Source: Paraburkholderia saeva (GTDB lineage: Bacteria; Pseudomonadota; Gammaproteobacteria; Burkholderiales; Burkholderiaceae). From it: a DNA stretch of 64,000 bases. Shown here piece after piece: positions 31,623-41,271 of the stretch; within the stretch, counting starts at the first letter, position 1, and every line of letters starts with the position of its first letter. The stretch lies in contig NZ_CAJQZC010000004.1 of the NCBI RefSeq assembly GCF_907164555.1, positions 543,342 to 607,341 on the forward strand, in the 5' to 3' direction. The notes under the pieces were generated by a model that made no database searches, was not told the DNA's origin, and worked only from the letters and a program-made list of their open reading frames with translations. The position numbers and the translations under genes were made by a program.

Positions 31623-33926
31623 TTGTTTAAACCTCATCGCTTTGTTCCAAAGACAGTTGTAGCCGCGGCATTTGCCGCCCATGGGCTGGTGGCTCACGCG
31701 ACGACACCTTTCGTGGTGCAGGACATTCGGATCGAGGGGTTGCAGCGCGTCGAACCCGGTACCGTGTTTTCGTATCTGCCGATCAAGCAGGGCGATACGT
31801 TCAGTGACGACAAGGCTTCCGAAGCCATCCGCGCGCTCTACGCCACGGGCTTTTTCAACGACGTGAAGATTGCCACCGAAGGCAACGTTGTCATCGTGCA
31901 GGTCATCGAACGTCCGGCCATCGGCACGATCGATTTCTCCGGTATTCACGAATTCGAAAAGGACAACCTGGTGAAGGCGCTGCGCGCCGTCGGGCTGTCG
32001 CAAGGCCGTTATTACGACAAGGCGCTCGTCGACAAGGCCGAGCAGGAACTGAAGCGTCAGTACCTGACGCGCGGTTTCTATGCCGCCGAAGTCACCACGA
32101 CCATCACGCCGATCGACCGCAACCGCGTCGCGGTGCTGTTCTCGGTCGTCGAAGGTCCGAGCGCGAAGATCCGCCAGATCAACTTCATCGGCAACAAGGC
32201 GTTCAGCACCGGCGCGCTGCGCGATGAAATGCAGCTGTCCACGCCGAACTGGTTCTCGTGGTACACGAAGAACGACCTGTACGCGAAGGAAAAGCTCACG
32301 GGCGATCTCGAAAACGTCCGCTCGTATTACCTGAATCGCGGCTACCTCGAGTTCAGCATCGAGTCGACCCAGGTGTCGATTTCGCCGGACAAGAAGGACA
32401 TGTACCTGACGGTCGCGCTGCACGAAGGCGAGCCGTACACGGTGGCGAGCATCAAGCTCGCGGGCAATCTGCTGGATCGCGAAGCCGAGCTCAACAAGCT
32501 GATCAAGATCAAACCGGGTGATCGTTTCTCGGCGGAAAAGCTGCAGGCGACCACGAAGGCGATTGTCGACAAGCTCGGCGAATACGGCTATGCGTTTGCC
32601 ACGGTGAACGCGCTGCCGCAGATCGACCAGGAGCATCACAAGGTCGACCTCACGCTGCAGGTCGATCCGAGTCGCCGCGTGTATGTGCGCCGGATCAACG
32701 TCGTGGGCAATACGCGTACGCGTGACGAAGTCGTGCGCCGCGAAATGCGCCAGCTCGAAAGCTCGTGGTTCGACTCGAACCGTCTCGCGCTGTCGAAGGA
32801 CCGTATCAACCGTCTTGGCTACTTCACCGATGTGGACGTCACGACGACGCCAGTGGAAGGCACGCCCGACCAGGTGGACGTCGATGTCAAGGTGGCCGAA
32901 AAGCCGACCGGCGCGATCACGCTGGGCGCGGGCTTCTCGTCGACTGACAAGGTCGTGCTGTCGGCGGGTGTGTCGCAGGACAACGTGTTCGGTTCGGGTA
33001 CGAGTCTCGCGGTCAACGTGAACACGGCAAAGACGTACCGTACGTTGACGGTCACGCAGGTCGATCCGTACTTCACGGTCGACGGCATCAAACGTATTAC
33101 CGACGTCTACTACCGTACGTATGAGCCGCTGTACTACTCGACGGATTCGAGCTTCAAGATCGTCACGATGGGCGGCGACCTGAAGTTCGGTATCCCGTTC
33201 TCGGAAGTCGACACGGTCTATTTCGGCGCGGGTCTCGAACAGAATACGCTTGATACCGATTCGAACACGCCGCAGTCCTACCAGGATTACGTGAACGAAT
33301 TCGGCCGCGTGTCGAACAACGTGCCGCTGACGGTCGGCTGGTCGCGCGACGCGCGTGACAGCGCGCTCGTGCCGAGCCGCGGCTACTTCACCCAGGCGAA
33401 CGCCGAATACGGCACGCCGATCGGCGGCACGCAGTATTACAAGACCGATATCCAGGCGCAGTACTATTACTCGTTCTCACGTGGATTCGTGCTGGGCCTG
33501 AACTTCCAGGGCGGCTACGGTAACGGTCTGAGCGGCAAGCCGTATCCGATTTTCAAGAACTACTACGCGGGTGGTATCGGTTCGGTCCGCGGTTACGAGC
33601 CGAGTTCGCTGGGTCCGCGTGACGCGAAGACCAACGACCCGATCGGTGGCTCGAAGATGATCGTGGGTAACATCGAACTGACGTTCCCGCTGCCGGGTAC
33701 CGGTTACGACCGTACGCTGCGCGTCTTCACGTTCCTTGACGGCGGTAACGTCTGGGGCACGGAAGGTAACAGTGTCGGTGCAAACGGCCTGCGTTACGGC
33801 TACGGTGTGGGTCTCGCGTGGATCTCGCCGATCGGCCCGCTCAAGCTGAGCCTGGGTTTCCCGCTGCAGAAGCATGAAGGCGACCAGTACCAGAAATTCC
33901 AGTTCCAGATCGGGACGGCGTTCTGA
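31623..33926 (+). CDS. bamA: outer membrane protein assembly factor BamA
   Basis: Omp85-family core of the outer-membrane beta-barrel assembly machine. It is 767 residues from a TTG start (31623), placed after GGGGAAG and giving the signal peptide FKPHRFVPKTVVAAAFAAHG cleaved near VAHA. Five POTRA domains (beginning FVVQDIRIEGLQRVEPGTVF) occupy about residues 27-425. The C-terminal 16-strand barrel contains the conserved GGIGSVRGYEP (VRGY motif) and ends in Phe. Followed by skp. Confidence 0.97.
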   Translation: MFKPHRFVPKTVVAAAFAAHGLVAHATTPFVVQDIRIEGLQRVEPGTVFSYLPIKQGDTFSDDKASEAIRALYATGFFNDVKIATEGNVVIVQVIERPAIGTIDFSGIHEFEKDNLVKALRAVGLSQGRYYDKALVDKAEQELKRQYLTRGFYAAEVTTTITPIDRNRVAVLFSVVEGPSAKIRQINFIGNKAFSTGALRDEMQLSTPNWFSWYTKNDLYAKEKLTGDLENVRSYYLNRGYLEFSIESTQVSISPDKKDMYLTVALHEGEPYTVASIKLAGNLLDREAELNKLIKIKPGDRFSAEKLQATTKAIVDKLGEYGYAFATVNALPQIDQEHHKVDLTLQVDPSRRVYVRRINVVGNTRTRDEVVRREMRQLESSWFDSNRLALSKDRINRLGYFTDVDVTTTPVEGTPDQVDVDVKVAEKPTGAITLGAGFSSTDKVVLSAGVSQDNVFGSGTSLAVNVNTAKTYRTLTVTQVDPYFTVDGIKRITDVYYRTYEPLYYSTDSSFKIVTMGGDLKFGIPFSEVDTVYFGAGLEQNTLDTDSNTPQSYQDYVNEFGRVSNNVPLTVGWSRDARDSALVPSRGYFTQANAEYGTPIGGTQYYKTDIQAQYYYSFSRGFVLGLNFQGGYGNGLSGKPYPIFKNYYAGGIGSVRGYEPSSLGPRDAKTNDPIGGSKMIVGNIELTFPLPGTGYDRTLRVFTFLDGGNVWGTEGNSVGANGLRYGYGVGLAWISPIGPLKLSLGFPLQKHEGDQYQKFQFQIGTAF

Positions 33927-33978
33927 GCGCGCGGTCCTGGCGCAGCCCCGGATTATCTACAGTATCGAGAGGACGACT

Positions 33979-34506
33979 TTGCTAACCGGTATGTTTTCGA
34001 AACGTGTGATGTGCGCGCTGGCGCTGGTCATGTCGCTCGGCGTGAGCGCCGTGGCGCACGCGCAGGAAGCAAGGATCGCGGCGGTCAATTCCGACCGTAT
34101 CCTGCGCGAATCCACGGCTGCGAAGGCGGCGCAGACGAAGCTCGAGGCCGAGTTCGCGAAGCGCGACAAGGACCTGCAGGACATGGCGGCGCGTCTGAAG
34201 TCCATGTCCGATTCGCTCGACAAGAATGGCTCGTCGCTGTCGCCTTCGGATCGCGCGCAGAAACAGCGCGATCTGTCGCAGCTCGACACGGATTTCCAGC
34301 GCAAGCAGCGTGAATTCCGCGAAGACCTGAATCAGCGCCGCAACGAGGAACTGGCCGCGGTGCTGGATCGCGCGAACAAGGTCATCAAACAGATCGCCGA
34401 GGCGCAGCATTACGACCTGATCGTGCAGGAAGCGGTGTATGTCAGCCCGCGTATCGACATTACGGATCAGGTGCTGAAGGCGCTCGCGGCGTCCAACGGA
34501 AACTGA
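33979..34506 (+). CDS. skp: periplasmic chaperone Skp/OmpH
   Basis: Trimeric periplasmic holdase carrying outer-membrane proteins to BamA. The best ribosome site (GAGAGGA at 33967-33973) fits a TTG start at 33979 (175 residues). An ATG at 33991 gives the same signal peptide but poorer spacing. The N-terminal signal ends at VAHAQ, followed by the conserved [14 protein letters not shown], then a long coiled-coil tentacle region and the C-terminal [17 protein letters not shown]. It lies directly between bamA and lpxD. Confidence 0.9.
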   Translation: MLTGMFSKRVMCALALVMSLGVSAVAHAQEARIAAVNSDRILRESTAAKAAQTKLEAEFAKRDKDLQDMAARLKSMSDSLDKNGSSLSPSDRAQKQRDLSQLDTDFQRKQREFREDLNQRRNEELAAVLDRANKVIKQIAEAQHYDLIVQEAVYVSPRIDITDQVLKALAASNGN

Positions 34507-34526
34507 ACAGCAGGAGCAGTACACGC

Positions 34527-35603
34527 ATGGCATTTACGCTCGAGGATATCGCCCGGCAGTTCGGCGGCAAGGTAGTCGGCGACCCGGCGCATCGCGTCGG
34601 CAGCCTTGCGCCGCTTGATCAGGCCGGTCCGGAACAGCTGGCGTTCCTTGCGAATCCGAAGTATCTGTCGCAGGTCGAGACGACCCGCGCTGGCGCCGTG
34701 CTGATCAACGCCGACGACCTCGCGAAACTGGCACCCGGTTCGAGCCGTAACTTCATCGTCACGCCCAACCCGTACGCTTACTTCGCGCGCATCGCCCAGG
34801 CGTTCATCGACCTCGCGGCGCCGAAACGCGCGCCGGGCGTTCACGCCAGCGCCACGATCGACCCTTCGGCGAAGGTTGCGGCGAGTGCCGTGATCGGCCC
34901 GAACGTGACGATCGAAGCGGGCGCCGTGATCGGCGAAAACGTCCAGCTCGATGCCAACGTTGTGATCGGTCGCGGTACGCAGGTCGGCGACGGCTCGCAC
35001 CTGTACCCGAACGTCTCGGTCTACCACGGCTGCCGGATTGGTCCGCGCGCCATCATCCATGCAGGTGCCGTGATCGGCTCGGACGGCTTTGGCTTTGCCC
35101 CGGATTTCACCGGCGACGGCGACACCCGCACGGGCAGCTGGGTCAAGATTCCTCAGGTTGGCGGCGTGTCGATCGGGCCGGACGTCGAAATTGGCGCGAA
35201 TACGACGATCGACCGCGGCGCGATGGCCGATACGATCATCGAAGAGTGCGTAAAGATCGACAATCTCGTCCAGATCGGCCATAACTGTAAGGTAGGCGCG
35301 TATACGGTGATCGCGGGCTGCGCCGGCGTCGCGGGCAGCACGACGATCGGCCGCCATTGCATGATCGGTGGCGCGGTCGGCATTGCCGGCCACGTGACCC
35401 TGGCCGATTACGTGATCGTCACGGCGAAGTCGGGCGTATCGAAATCGCTGCTGAAGCCGGGCCTGTACACGAGCGCGTTCCCGGCCGTCGATCATGCCTC
35501 ATGGAACAAGAGTGCCGCACTGCTGCGCAACATCGACAAGCTTCGCGACCGGATCAAAGCGCTGGAAGCCGGGGCGGGCGCAGCAGCAGGCGACAAGGCA
35601 TAG
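34527..35603 (+). CDS. lpxD: UDP-3-O-(3-hydroxyacyl)glucosamine N-acyltransferase
   Basis: Third step of lipid A synthesis. The 358 residues have an N-terminal uridine-binding domain (to about residue 100), then a left-handed beta-helix of hexapeptide repeats. The catalytic histidine region is [18 protein letters not shown], and a C-terminal helix follows. It sits 20 bases after skp. The cluster skp-lpxD-fabZ-lpxA-lpxB is conserved across proteobacteria. Confidence 0.97.
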   Translation: MAFTLEDIARQFGGKVVGDPAHRVGSLAPLDQAGPEQLAFLANPKYLSQVETTRAGAVLINADDLAKLAPGSSRNFIVTPNPYAYFARIAQAFIDLAAPKRAPGVHASATIDPSAKVAASAVIGPNVTIEAGAVIGENVQLDANVVIGRGTQVGDGSHLYPNVSVYHGCRIGPRAIIHAGAVIGSDGFGFAPDFTGDGDTRTGSWVKIPQVGGVSIGPDVEIGANTTIDRGAMADTIIEECVKIDNLVQIGHNCKVGAYTVIAGCAGVAGSTTIGRHCMIGGAVGIAGHVTLADYVIVTAKSGVSKSLLKPGLYTSAFPAVDHASWNKSAALLRNIDKLRDRIKALEAGAGAAAGDKA

Positions 35604-35863
35604 CAGGGCATCGTCCGGAACGGGCACCTCGCTACGCGAGGCACGGGCGGAAACGCCCAGGCAGCACCAAACACGCAGCACGAACACCTGGCACGAAGCA
35701 CACAAGCAGCACCTGGCAAGAGCACGGCGTAAGCGCCGTTGTGGTGACCGGACGGCGGGAGACGCCGGCTGGCCACATAAAACGACGGCCGCACGCGTTA
35801 TCAACCTGCCTGCGCAAGCATCCGCAGTCATCATCGCGCCATCCACGCGTGAGCAGAAACACC
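35604..35863. other. lpxD-fabZ spacer with a short imperfect repeat
   Basis: A 260-base gap inside an otherwise compact operon. It holds two near copies of CACCTGGCA-cGA-aGCAC at 35685-35701 and 35710-35725. Open frames crossing it lack any recognisable protein feature. The spacer could carry a separate promoter or an RNA element, but I see no clear -10/-35 pair. Confidence 0.35.
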
Positions 35864-36328
35864 ATGAACACCGAAAAAATCAATCTCGACATCCATAAGA
35901 TTCTCACGCTGCTGCCGCATCGCTACCCGATCCTGCTGGTCGACCGGGTGCTCGAACTCGAGCCGCACAAGAGCATCAAGGCGCTGAAGAACGTGTCGAT
36001 CAACGAGCCGTACTTCATGGGCCACTTCCCGAAGCGCCCGGTCATGCCCGGCGTGCTGATCCTGGAAGCGCTCGCCCAGACGGCCGCACTGCTGACGTTC
36101 GCAGAAGAGCCGCACGATCCGGACAACACGCTGTACCTGTTCGTCGGCATCGATAACGCGCGCTTCAAGCGCGTGGTCGAACCGGGTGACCAGTTGATCC
36201 TGAACGTCACGTTCGAGCGGCACATGCGCGGCATCTGGAAGTTCAAGGCGCGCGCCGAGGTGGATGGTCAGGTGGCGGCGGAAGCCGATCTGATGTGCGC
36301 AGTCCGCACGACGGACGACGGCCAGTAA
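35864..36328 (+). CDS. fabZ: 3-hydroxyacyl-[ACP] dehydratase FabZ
   Basis: Hot-dog-fold dehydratase of fatty-acid elongation. It is 154 residues from ATG 35864 ([19 protein letters not shown]). The catalytic motif is [22 protein letters not shown] with His and Glu. It competes with LpxA for hydroxyacyl-ACP and is encoded 53 bases upstream of lpxA. Confidence 0.97.
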   Translation: MNTEKINLDIHKILTLLPHRYPILLVDRVLELEPHKSIKALKNVSINEPYFMGHFPKRPVMPGVLILEALAQTAALLTFAEEPHDPDNTLYLFVGIDNARFKRVVEPGDQLILNVTFERHMRGIWKFKARAEVDGQVAAEADLMCAVRTTDDGQ

Positions 36329-36381
36329 GCGGCGAGCGCACGCAGCATCCAGACAACGCAACGAATCACAAGCGAGGGCGC

Positions 36382-37170
36382 ATGAGCAGGATTCATCCTA
36401 CTGCGATCATCGAGCCGGGCGCACAGCTCGACGAGTCAGTCGAAATCGGGCCCTATGCCATTGTCGGCGCGCACGTGACGATCGGCGCACGGACCACGGT
36501 CGGCTCGCACAGTGTGATCGAAGGTCACACCACAATCGGTGAAGACAACCGCATCGGTCATTACGCATCGGTGGGTGGCCGTCCGCAGGACATGAAGTAC
36601 CGCGACGAACCGACGAAGCTCGAAATCGGTAACCGCAACATGATCCGCGAGTTCACGACGATCCATACCGGCACGGTGCAGGACGCGGGCATCACGTCGC
36701 TTGGCGACGACAACTGGATCATGGCGTACGTCCATATCGGCCACGATTGCCGGGTGGGCAGCAACGTCATTCTGTCGAGCAACGCGCAGATGGCCGGCCA
36801 CGTGACGATCGGCGATCACGCGATCATCGGCGGGATGTCGGGCGTGCACCAGTTCGTGCGCATCGGCGCGCATTCCATGCTGGGCGGCGCTTCGGCACTC
36901 GTGCAGGACATTCCGCCGTTCGTGATCGCGGCCGGCAACAAGGCGGAGCCGCACGGTATCAACGTCGAAGGGCTGCGTCGTCGAGGTTTTTCCGCCGATG
37001 CGATCTCCGCGCTCCGGGCGGCCTATCGTGTGCTGTACAAGAACGGTCTTTCGCTTGAAGAAGCGAAGGTCCAGTTGCGCGAACTCGCCACGGCCGGCGG
37101 TGACGGCGATGCTCCGGTGCAGGCGCTGGTCGCCTTTGTCGAAGCGTCGCAACGCGGCATCATCCGCTAG
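36382..37170 (+). CDS. lpxA: UDP-N-acetylglucosamine acyltransferase
   Basis: First step of lipid A synthesis; trimeric left-handed beta-helix enzyme. It is 262 residues from ATG 36382 ([16 protein letters not shown]). Hexapeptide repeats, the catalytic histidine in [16 protein letters not shown], and the C-terminal helical domain with [15 protein letters not shown] are visible. Its stop is 3 bases before the lpxB start. Confidence 0.97.
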   Translation: MSRIHPTAIIEPGAQLDESVEIGPYAIVGAHVTIGARTTVGSHSVIEGHTTIGEDNRIGHYASVGGRPQDMKYRDEPTKLEIGNRNMIREFTTIHTGTVQDAGITSLGDDNWIMAYVHIGHDCRVGSNVILSSNAQMAGHVTIGDHAIIGGMSGVHQFVRIGAHSMLGGASALVQDIPPFVIAAGNKAEPHGINVEGLRRRGFSADAISALRAAYRVLYKNGLSLEEAKVQLRELATAGGDGDAPVQALVAFVEASQRGIIR

Positions 37171-37173
37171 CCG

Positions 37174-38343
37174 ATGGCGCTTCAACCCCGCCCGCTGCGG
37201 CTTGCGATGGTGGCCGGCGAGCCATCCGGCGATCTGCTCGCCGCTTCGCTGCTCGACGGCCTGTCGGCGCGTCTGCCGGAATCGACGCAGTATTACGGCA
37301 TCGGCGGCCCGCGCATGATCGCGACGGGCTTCGATGCGCACTGGCCGATGGAAAAGCTGACGGTGCGCGGCTATGTCGAGGCGCTGCGGCACATTCCGGA
37401 GATTCTCGGCATCCGCAACGAGCTGAAACGGCAGTTGCTCGCCGATCCGCCCAATGCGTTCATCGGCGTCGATGCGCCCGATTTCAATTTCGGGCTCGAA
37501 CATCCGCTGCGTGACGCGGGCATTCCGACCATCCATTTCGTGTGCCCGTCGATCTGGGCGTGGCGCGGCGGCCGGATCAAGAAGATCGCGAAGTCGGTCG
37601 ATCACATGCTGTGCGTGTTCCCGTTCGAGACGGCGCTGCTTGAAAAGGCGGGCGTCGCGGCCTCGTACGTGGGTCATCCGCTCGCCGACGAAATCCCGCT
37701 TGTGCCGGACACGCAGGGCGCGCGCCGCACGTTGGGTCTCCCGGAAACCGGCCCGGTGATCGCCGTGCTGCCGGGCAGCCGGCGCTCGGAAATCGACCTG
37801 ATCGGCCCGACGTTCTTCGCCGCAATGGAATTGATGCAGCAGCGCGAACCCGGCGTGCGTTTCGTGATGCCGGCGGCGACGCCCGCGCTGCGTGAGTTGT
37901 TGAAGCCGCTCGTCGAAGCGCATCCGGGCCTCGCCTTGACGATCACCAATGGCCAGTCGCAAACTGCGATGACCGCCGCCGACGCGATTCTCGTCAAAAG
38001 CGGCACGGTGACACTGGAAGCCGCGCTGCTGAAAAAACCGATGGTGATCTCGTACAAGGTGCCCTGGCTGACGGGCCAGATCATGCGGCGGCAGGGCTAT
38101 TTGCCGTACGTCGGTCTGCCGAACATTCTGGCGGGGCGGTTTGTGGTGCCGGAGATTCTCCAGCATTTCGCGACGCCTGAGGCGCTCGCCGACGCCACGC
38201 TGACGCAGCTGAACGATGCAGCCAACCGCCGTACGCTCACGGAAATTTTCACGGAAATGCATCACGTGCTGAAGCAGAACACGGCCCAGCGCGCCGCGGA
38301 AGTGGTGACGGGCATCATCGAAACCCGCAAGGGGCGGCGGTGA
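37174..38343 (+). CDS. lpxB: lipid-A-disaccharide synthase
   Basis: GT19 glycosyltransferase joining UDP-2,3-diacylglucosamine and lipid X. The 389 residues include [51 protein letters not shown] and the late [18 protein letters not shown] and [11 protein letters not shown] motifs. The stop overlaps the GTG start of rnhB (GTGA). Confidence 0.97.
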   Translation: MALQPRPLRLAMVAGEPSGDLLAASLLDGLSARLPESTQYYGIGGPRMIATGFDAHWPMEKLTVRGYVEALRHIPEILGIRNELKRQLLADPPNAFIGVDAPDFNFGLEHPLRDAGIPTIHFVCPSIWAWRGGRIKKIAKSVDHMLCVFPFETALLEKAGVAASYVGHPLADEIPLVPDTQGARRTLGLPETGPVIAVLPGSRRSEIDLIGPTFFAAMELMQQREPGVRFVMPAATPALRELLKPLVEAHPGLALTITNGQSQTAMTAADAILVKSGTVTLEAALLKKPMVISYKVPWLTGQIMRRQGYLPYVGLPNILAGRFVVPEILQHFATPEALADATLTQLNDAANRRTLTEIFTEMHHVLKQNTAQRAAEVVTGIIETRKGRR

Positions 38344-39122
38344 CCAGCGCGCGCGCTCCACGCCGGAAGTCTGCCGCAGACGGCTCGGCGGCGGTGGTCC
38401 AGGCGGGGCTGAACTTCGATTCGGACGTCGAGATCATATGCGGCGTCGATGAAGCCGGTCGTGGACCGCTCGCCGGTCCGGTGGTGGCTGCGGCGGTGAT
38501 TTTCGATCCGGCAAAGCCGATGATCCGCGGGCTCGACGATTCGAAAGCGCTCACCGCGAAGAAACGCGAGGAGCTGTACGACAAGATCGTCGATCGCGCG
38601 CTGGCGTTCTGCATCGCCTCGGCTTCGGTCGAGGAAATCGACGCGATCAACATACTGCATGCCACCATGCTCGCGATGAAGCGGGCCGTCGAAGGGCTTG
38701 CCGTGACGCCGACGCTCGTCAAGATCGATGGTAATCGCTGCCCTGTGCTGAGCATCCGCAGCGAGGCGATCATCGGTGGCGACGCGCTCGTGAAAAGCAT
38801 CTCGGCTGCATCGATTCTCGCGAAGGTCACCCGCGACCGCCTGTTGCTCGATCTGCATCAGGCCTATCCCGTGTATGGCTTCGACGCACATTCCGGCTAT
38901 GGCACGCCGCAGCATCTGGCCGCGCTGCTCCAACACGGTCCGTGCGAACATCATCGGCGCTCGTTTGCACCTGTGCGCGAGGCGCACGCGCGCCTCGGCT
39001 TGCCGGTCAAGCTGCCAGGCAAGGTGCCGGTCGTGTTGCCGTCGCTGCGTGACGACGCGTTCGAAAGCGCGCTCGACGACGCCTCCGGTAACGCATCCGG
39101 CGATGGCGCCCCAGCGTTCTGA
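38340..39122 (+). CDS. rnhB: ribonuclease HII
   Basis: Removes RNA from RNA-DNA hybrids, including single ribonucleotides. The catalytic DEAGRG is in [16 protein letters not shown]. Further residues are in [33 protein letters not shown] and [11 protein letters not shown]. At 260 residues it is longer than most RNase HII, with about 30 extra N-terminal residues and a C-terminal tail after the core. The GTG start overlaps the lpxB stop. Confidence 0.94.
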   Translation: MTSARAPRRKSAADGSAAVVQAGLNFDSDVEIICGVDEAGRGPLAGPVVAAAVIFDPAKPMIRGLDDSKALTAKKREELYDKIVDRALAFCIASASVEEIDAINILHATMLAMKRAVEGLAVTPTLVKIDGNRCPVLSIRSEAIIGGDALVKSISAASILAKVTRDRLLLDLHQAYPVYGFDAHSGYGTPQHLAALLQHGPCEHHRRSFAPVREAHARLGLPVKLPGKVPVVLPSLRDDAFESALDDASGNASGDGAPAF

Positions 39123-39176
39123 GCGGGCGCGTCGACTCCAGTTGCGCCCCGACCACCCGAACCTTCGCCATCACCT

Positions 39177-39959
39177 GTGAAAGCCATCACCTCGCGGGAC
39201 AACCCGCTCTACAAACGCCTGAAAGCGCTGGCCGGCTCGACCCACCAGCAGCGGCGCAGCGCGCACGCGTTACTGGAAGGCTTTCATCTGGCGAGCGCGT
39301 ATCTCGATGTCGCGGGTCAGCCGGAGACCTGCGTCGTCACGGAAGGCGCGTTGCGTCACGAAGAAGCTCAGGCGATCGTGTCGCGCATCGACGCGCAGCG
39401 CGTCGTCACGCTGCCGGACGCGCTGTTCGGGCAGCTTTCGAACGTGGTGCATGGCGTGGGCATCCTGCTGCTCGTCGAGAAGATCGAGGCGCCGCTGCCC
39501 GACAAGGTTGTAGAGACCTGCGTCGTGCTCGACGGCGTTCAGGACGCGGGTAACGTCGGTTCCATCTTGCGCAGCGCGGCAGCCGCGGGCGTGTCGCATG
39601 TCTTCTGCGCGCCGGGAACGGCGTACGCGTGGTCGTCGAAGGTGTTGCGCTCAGGCATGGGCGCGCATTTTCTGCTGGAGATTCACGAAGACGTCGAAGC
39701 TGCAACGCTGATCGGGCGCCTCGGTATCCCGGTCACGATCACGGACTCGCACGGTGCCGTGGCCATTTACGATTGCGATCTGTCTGGCCCGCATGCGTGG
39801 GTATTCGGCAATGAAGGCGCGGGCGTGTCGCAGGCATGGCGCGACGCGGTCACACATCGAGTCACGATTCCGCAGCCCGGCGGAATGGAATCGCTGAACG
39901 TGGCGGCCGCGGCCGCTGTGTGTCTCTTCGAGCAGTGCCGCCAGCAGCGCGGCACCTGA
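39177..39959 (+). CDS. TrmH/SpoU-family RNA 2'-O-methyltransferase
   Basis: SPOUT-fold RNA methyltransferase of 260 residues from a GTG at 39177. An N-terminal substrate-binding region (LYKRLKALAGSTHQQRRSAHALLEG) precedes the three SPOUT motifs: DGVQDAGNVGSILRSAAAAGV, WVFGNEGAGVSQ and IPQPGGMESLNVAAAAAVCLFE. The target may be 23S or another rRNA; the sequence does not decide between RlmB-like and TsnR-like roles. It lies 54 bases after rnhB. Confidence 0.88.
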   Translation: MKAITSRDNPLYKRLKALAGSTHQQRRSAHALLEGFHLASAYLDVAGQPETCVVTEGALRHEEAQAIVSRIDAQRVVTLPDALFGQLSNVVHGVGILLLVEKIEAPLPDKVVETCVVLDGVQDAGNVGSILRSAAAAGVSHVFCAPGTAYAWSSKVLRSGMGAHFLLEIHEDVEAATLIGRLGIPVTITDSHGAVAIYDCDLSGPHAWVFGNEGAGVSQAWRDAVTHRVTIPQPGGMESLNVAAAAAVCLFEQCRQQRGT

Positions 39960-39997
39960 TCGCATGACCCACGCGCGTCGCGCGCGGGCAGCAATAA

Positions 39998-40813
39998 TCA
40001 ATACGACGAACGGTCGAGCTTGATTTCCTGCAGGATCGTCGTTGCGATTTCTTCGATCGACTTGTGTGTCGACGACAGCCACTTGACCCCTTCACGCCGC
40101 ATCATCGATTCGGCTTCGTTGATCTCGTAGCGGCAGTTTTCGAGCGCGGCGTACTTGCTGCCTGGACGCCGCTCGTTACGGATCTCCGACAGACGCTGCG
40201 GATCGATCGACAGCCCAAACATTTTCTGACGATGCTCGAGGAGCGGCGTAGGCAGTTTGCCGCGCTCGAAGTCTTCCGGGATCAACGGATAGTTCGCCGC
40301 CTTCACGCCGTACTGCATCGCGAGGTAGAGGCTCGTCGGCGTTTTGCCGCTGCGCGAGACGCCCACCAGGATCACGTCGGCATCAGCGAGATTGCGGTTC
40401 GACTGCCCGTCGTCGTGCGCGAGCGAGAAATTGATCGCCTCGATGCGGTTCTTGTATTCCTCGGTGTCGGCGTTCTGGTGGCCACGGCCCATCGCATGGC
40501 TCGACTTCAGTTCCAGTTCCTGTTCGAGCGGCTCGACAAAGGTCTGGAACATGTCGAGCACGAGCGCGTTGCAATCCTTCACGATGCTGTTCGACGCGCT
40601 ATCGACGAGCGTTGTGAACACGATCGGCCGACGGCCTTCGTGCTGGCCGGCCTCATTGATCTTTTCGAGTGTGGCGTAGGCCTTTTCTGTCGAGTCGACA
40701 AACGGCACACGGACCAGACGGAATTTCTGGTCGAACTGGGAGAGGATCGAATGCGCGAAGGTTTCGGCAGTGATCCCGGTACCGTCGGAGACGATGAATA
40801 CGGTAGGCGGCAT
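39998..40813 (-). CDS. ppsR: PEP synthase regulatory protein (bifunctional kinase/pyrophosphorylase)
   Basis: Controls phosphoenolpyruvate synthase by ADP-dependent phosphorylation and phosphate-dependent dephosphorylation. It is 271 residues from ATG 40813 ([18 protein letters not shown]). The P-loop-like [16 protein letters not shown] of the DUF299 family is clear. It is divergent from its target gene ppsA, which supports the assignment. Confidence 0.95.
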   Translation of the reverse strand: MPPTVFIVSDGTGITAETFAHSILSQFDQKFRLVRVPFVDSTEKAYATLEKINEAGQHEGRRPIVFTTLVDSASNSIVKDCNALVLDMFQTFVEPLEQELELKSSHAMGRGHQNADTEEYKNRIEAINFSLAHDDGQSNRNLADADVILVGVSRSGKTPTSLYLAMQYGVKAANYPLIPEDFERGKLPTPLLEHRQKMFGLSIDPQRLSEIRNERRPGSKYAALENCRYEINEAESMMRREGVKWLSSTHKSIEEIATTILQEIKLDRSSY

Positions 40814-41271
40814 CGCAGGAAGAGGGAACGTGAGCGGAAAAACACGCTCGAAAGAAACATCGCTGCCTGATTTGCCACGCATTTCAGGACTCGCGTGGCG
40901 GCGTCGCAGCAGCGCGCCGTGTAGCCAAAAATCGCATTCCCGCAGCGGGTGCAGACCTCGCGAAGGCCCGCACAACGGTCCGGGACACGGTTCGAGGCGC
41001 TATTCTTTGCCGACTGTCACATTTCGGGAGTCGGCACGGTAGAATAGCGGCAACCTGTTGGATAAGCAATTGCAGCCAATCCGTGTCGATGCCGGGCATT
41101 TCGTCTGCATTACACGTTGAATGGTGTCAAATTCGCGGAATTTTCCGCTTCGTCGTGCATCAGCGATTGCTTCTCCAACAGGTTGTGCAAGACGTGTCAC
41201 CGCTTCTTACAGGCGGCCGCGTCCAGGCCCACTTGCACAGCCGTGAATTTCTTTCACACTTAGGGGCTTGT
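40814..41271. other. divergent ppsR / ppsA regulatory region
   Basis: A 458-base gap without a convincing gene. A TAGAAT at 41040-41045 is a candidate -10 for ppsA with a weak TGTCAC at about the right distance upstream. This would leave a roughly 220-base leader. No further structure recognised. Confidence 0.4.
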
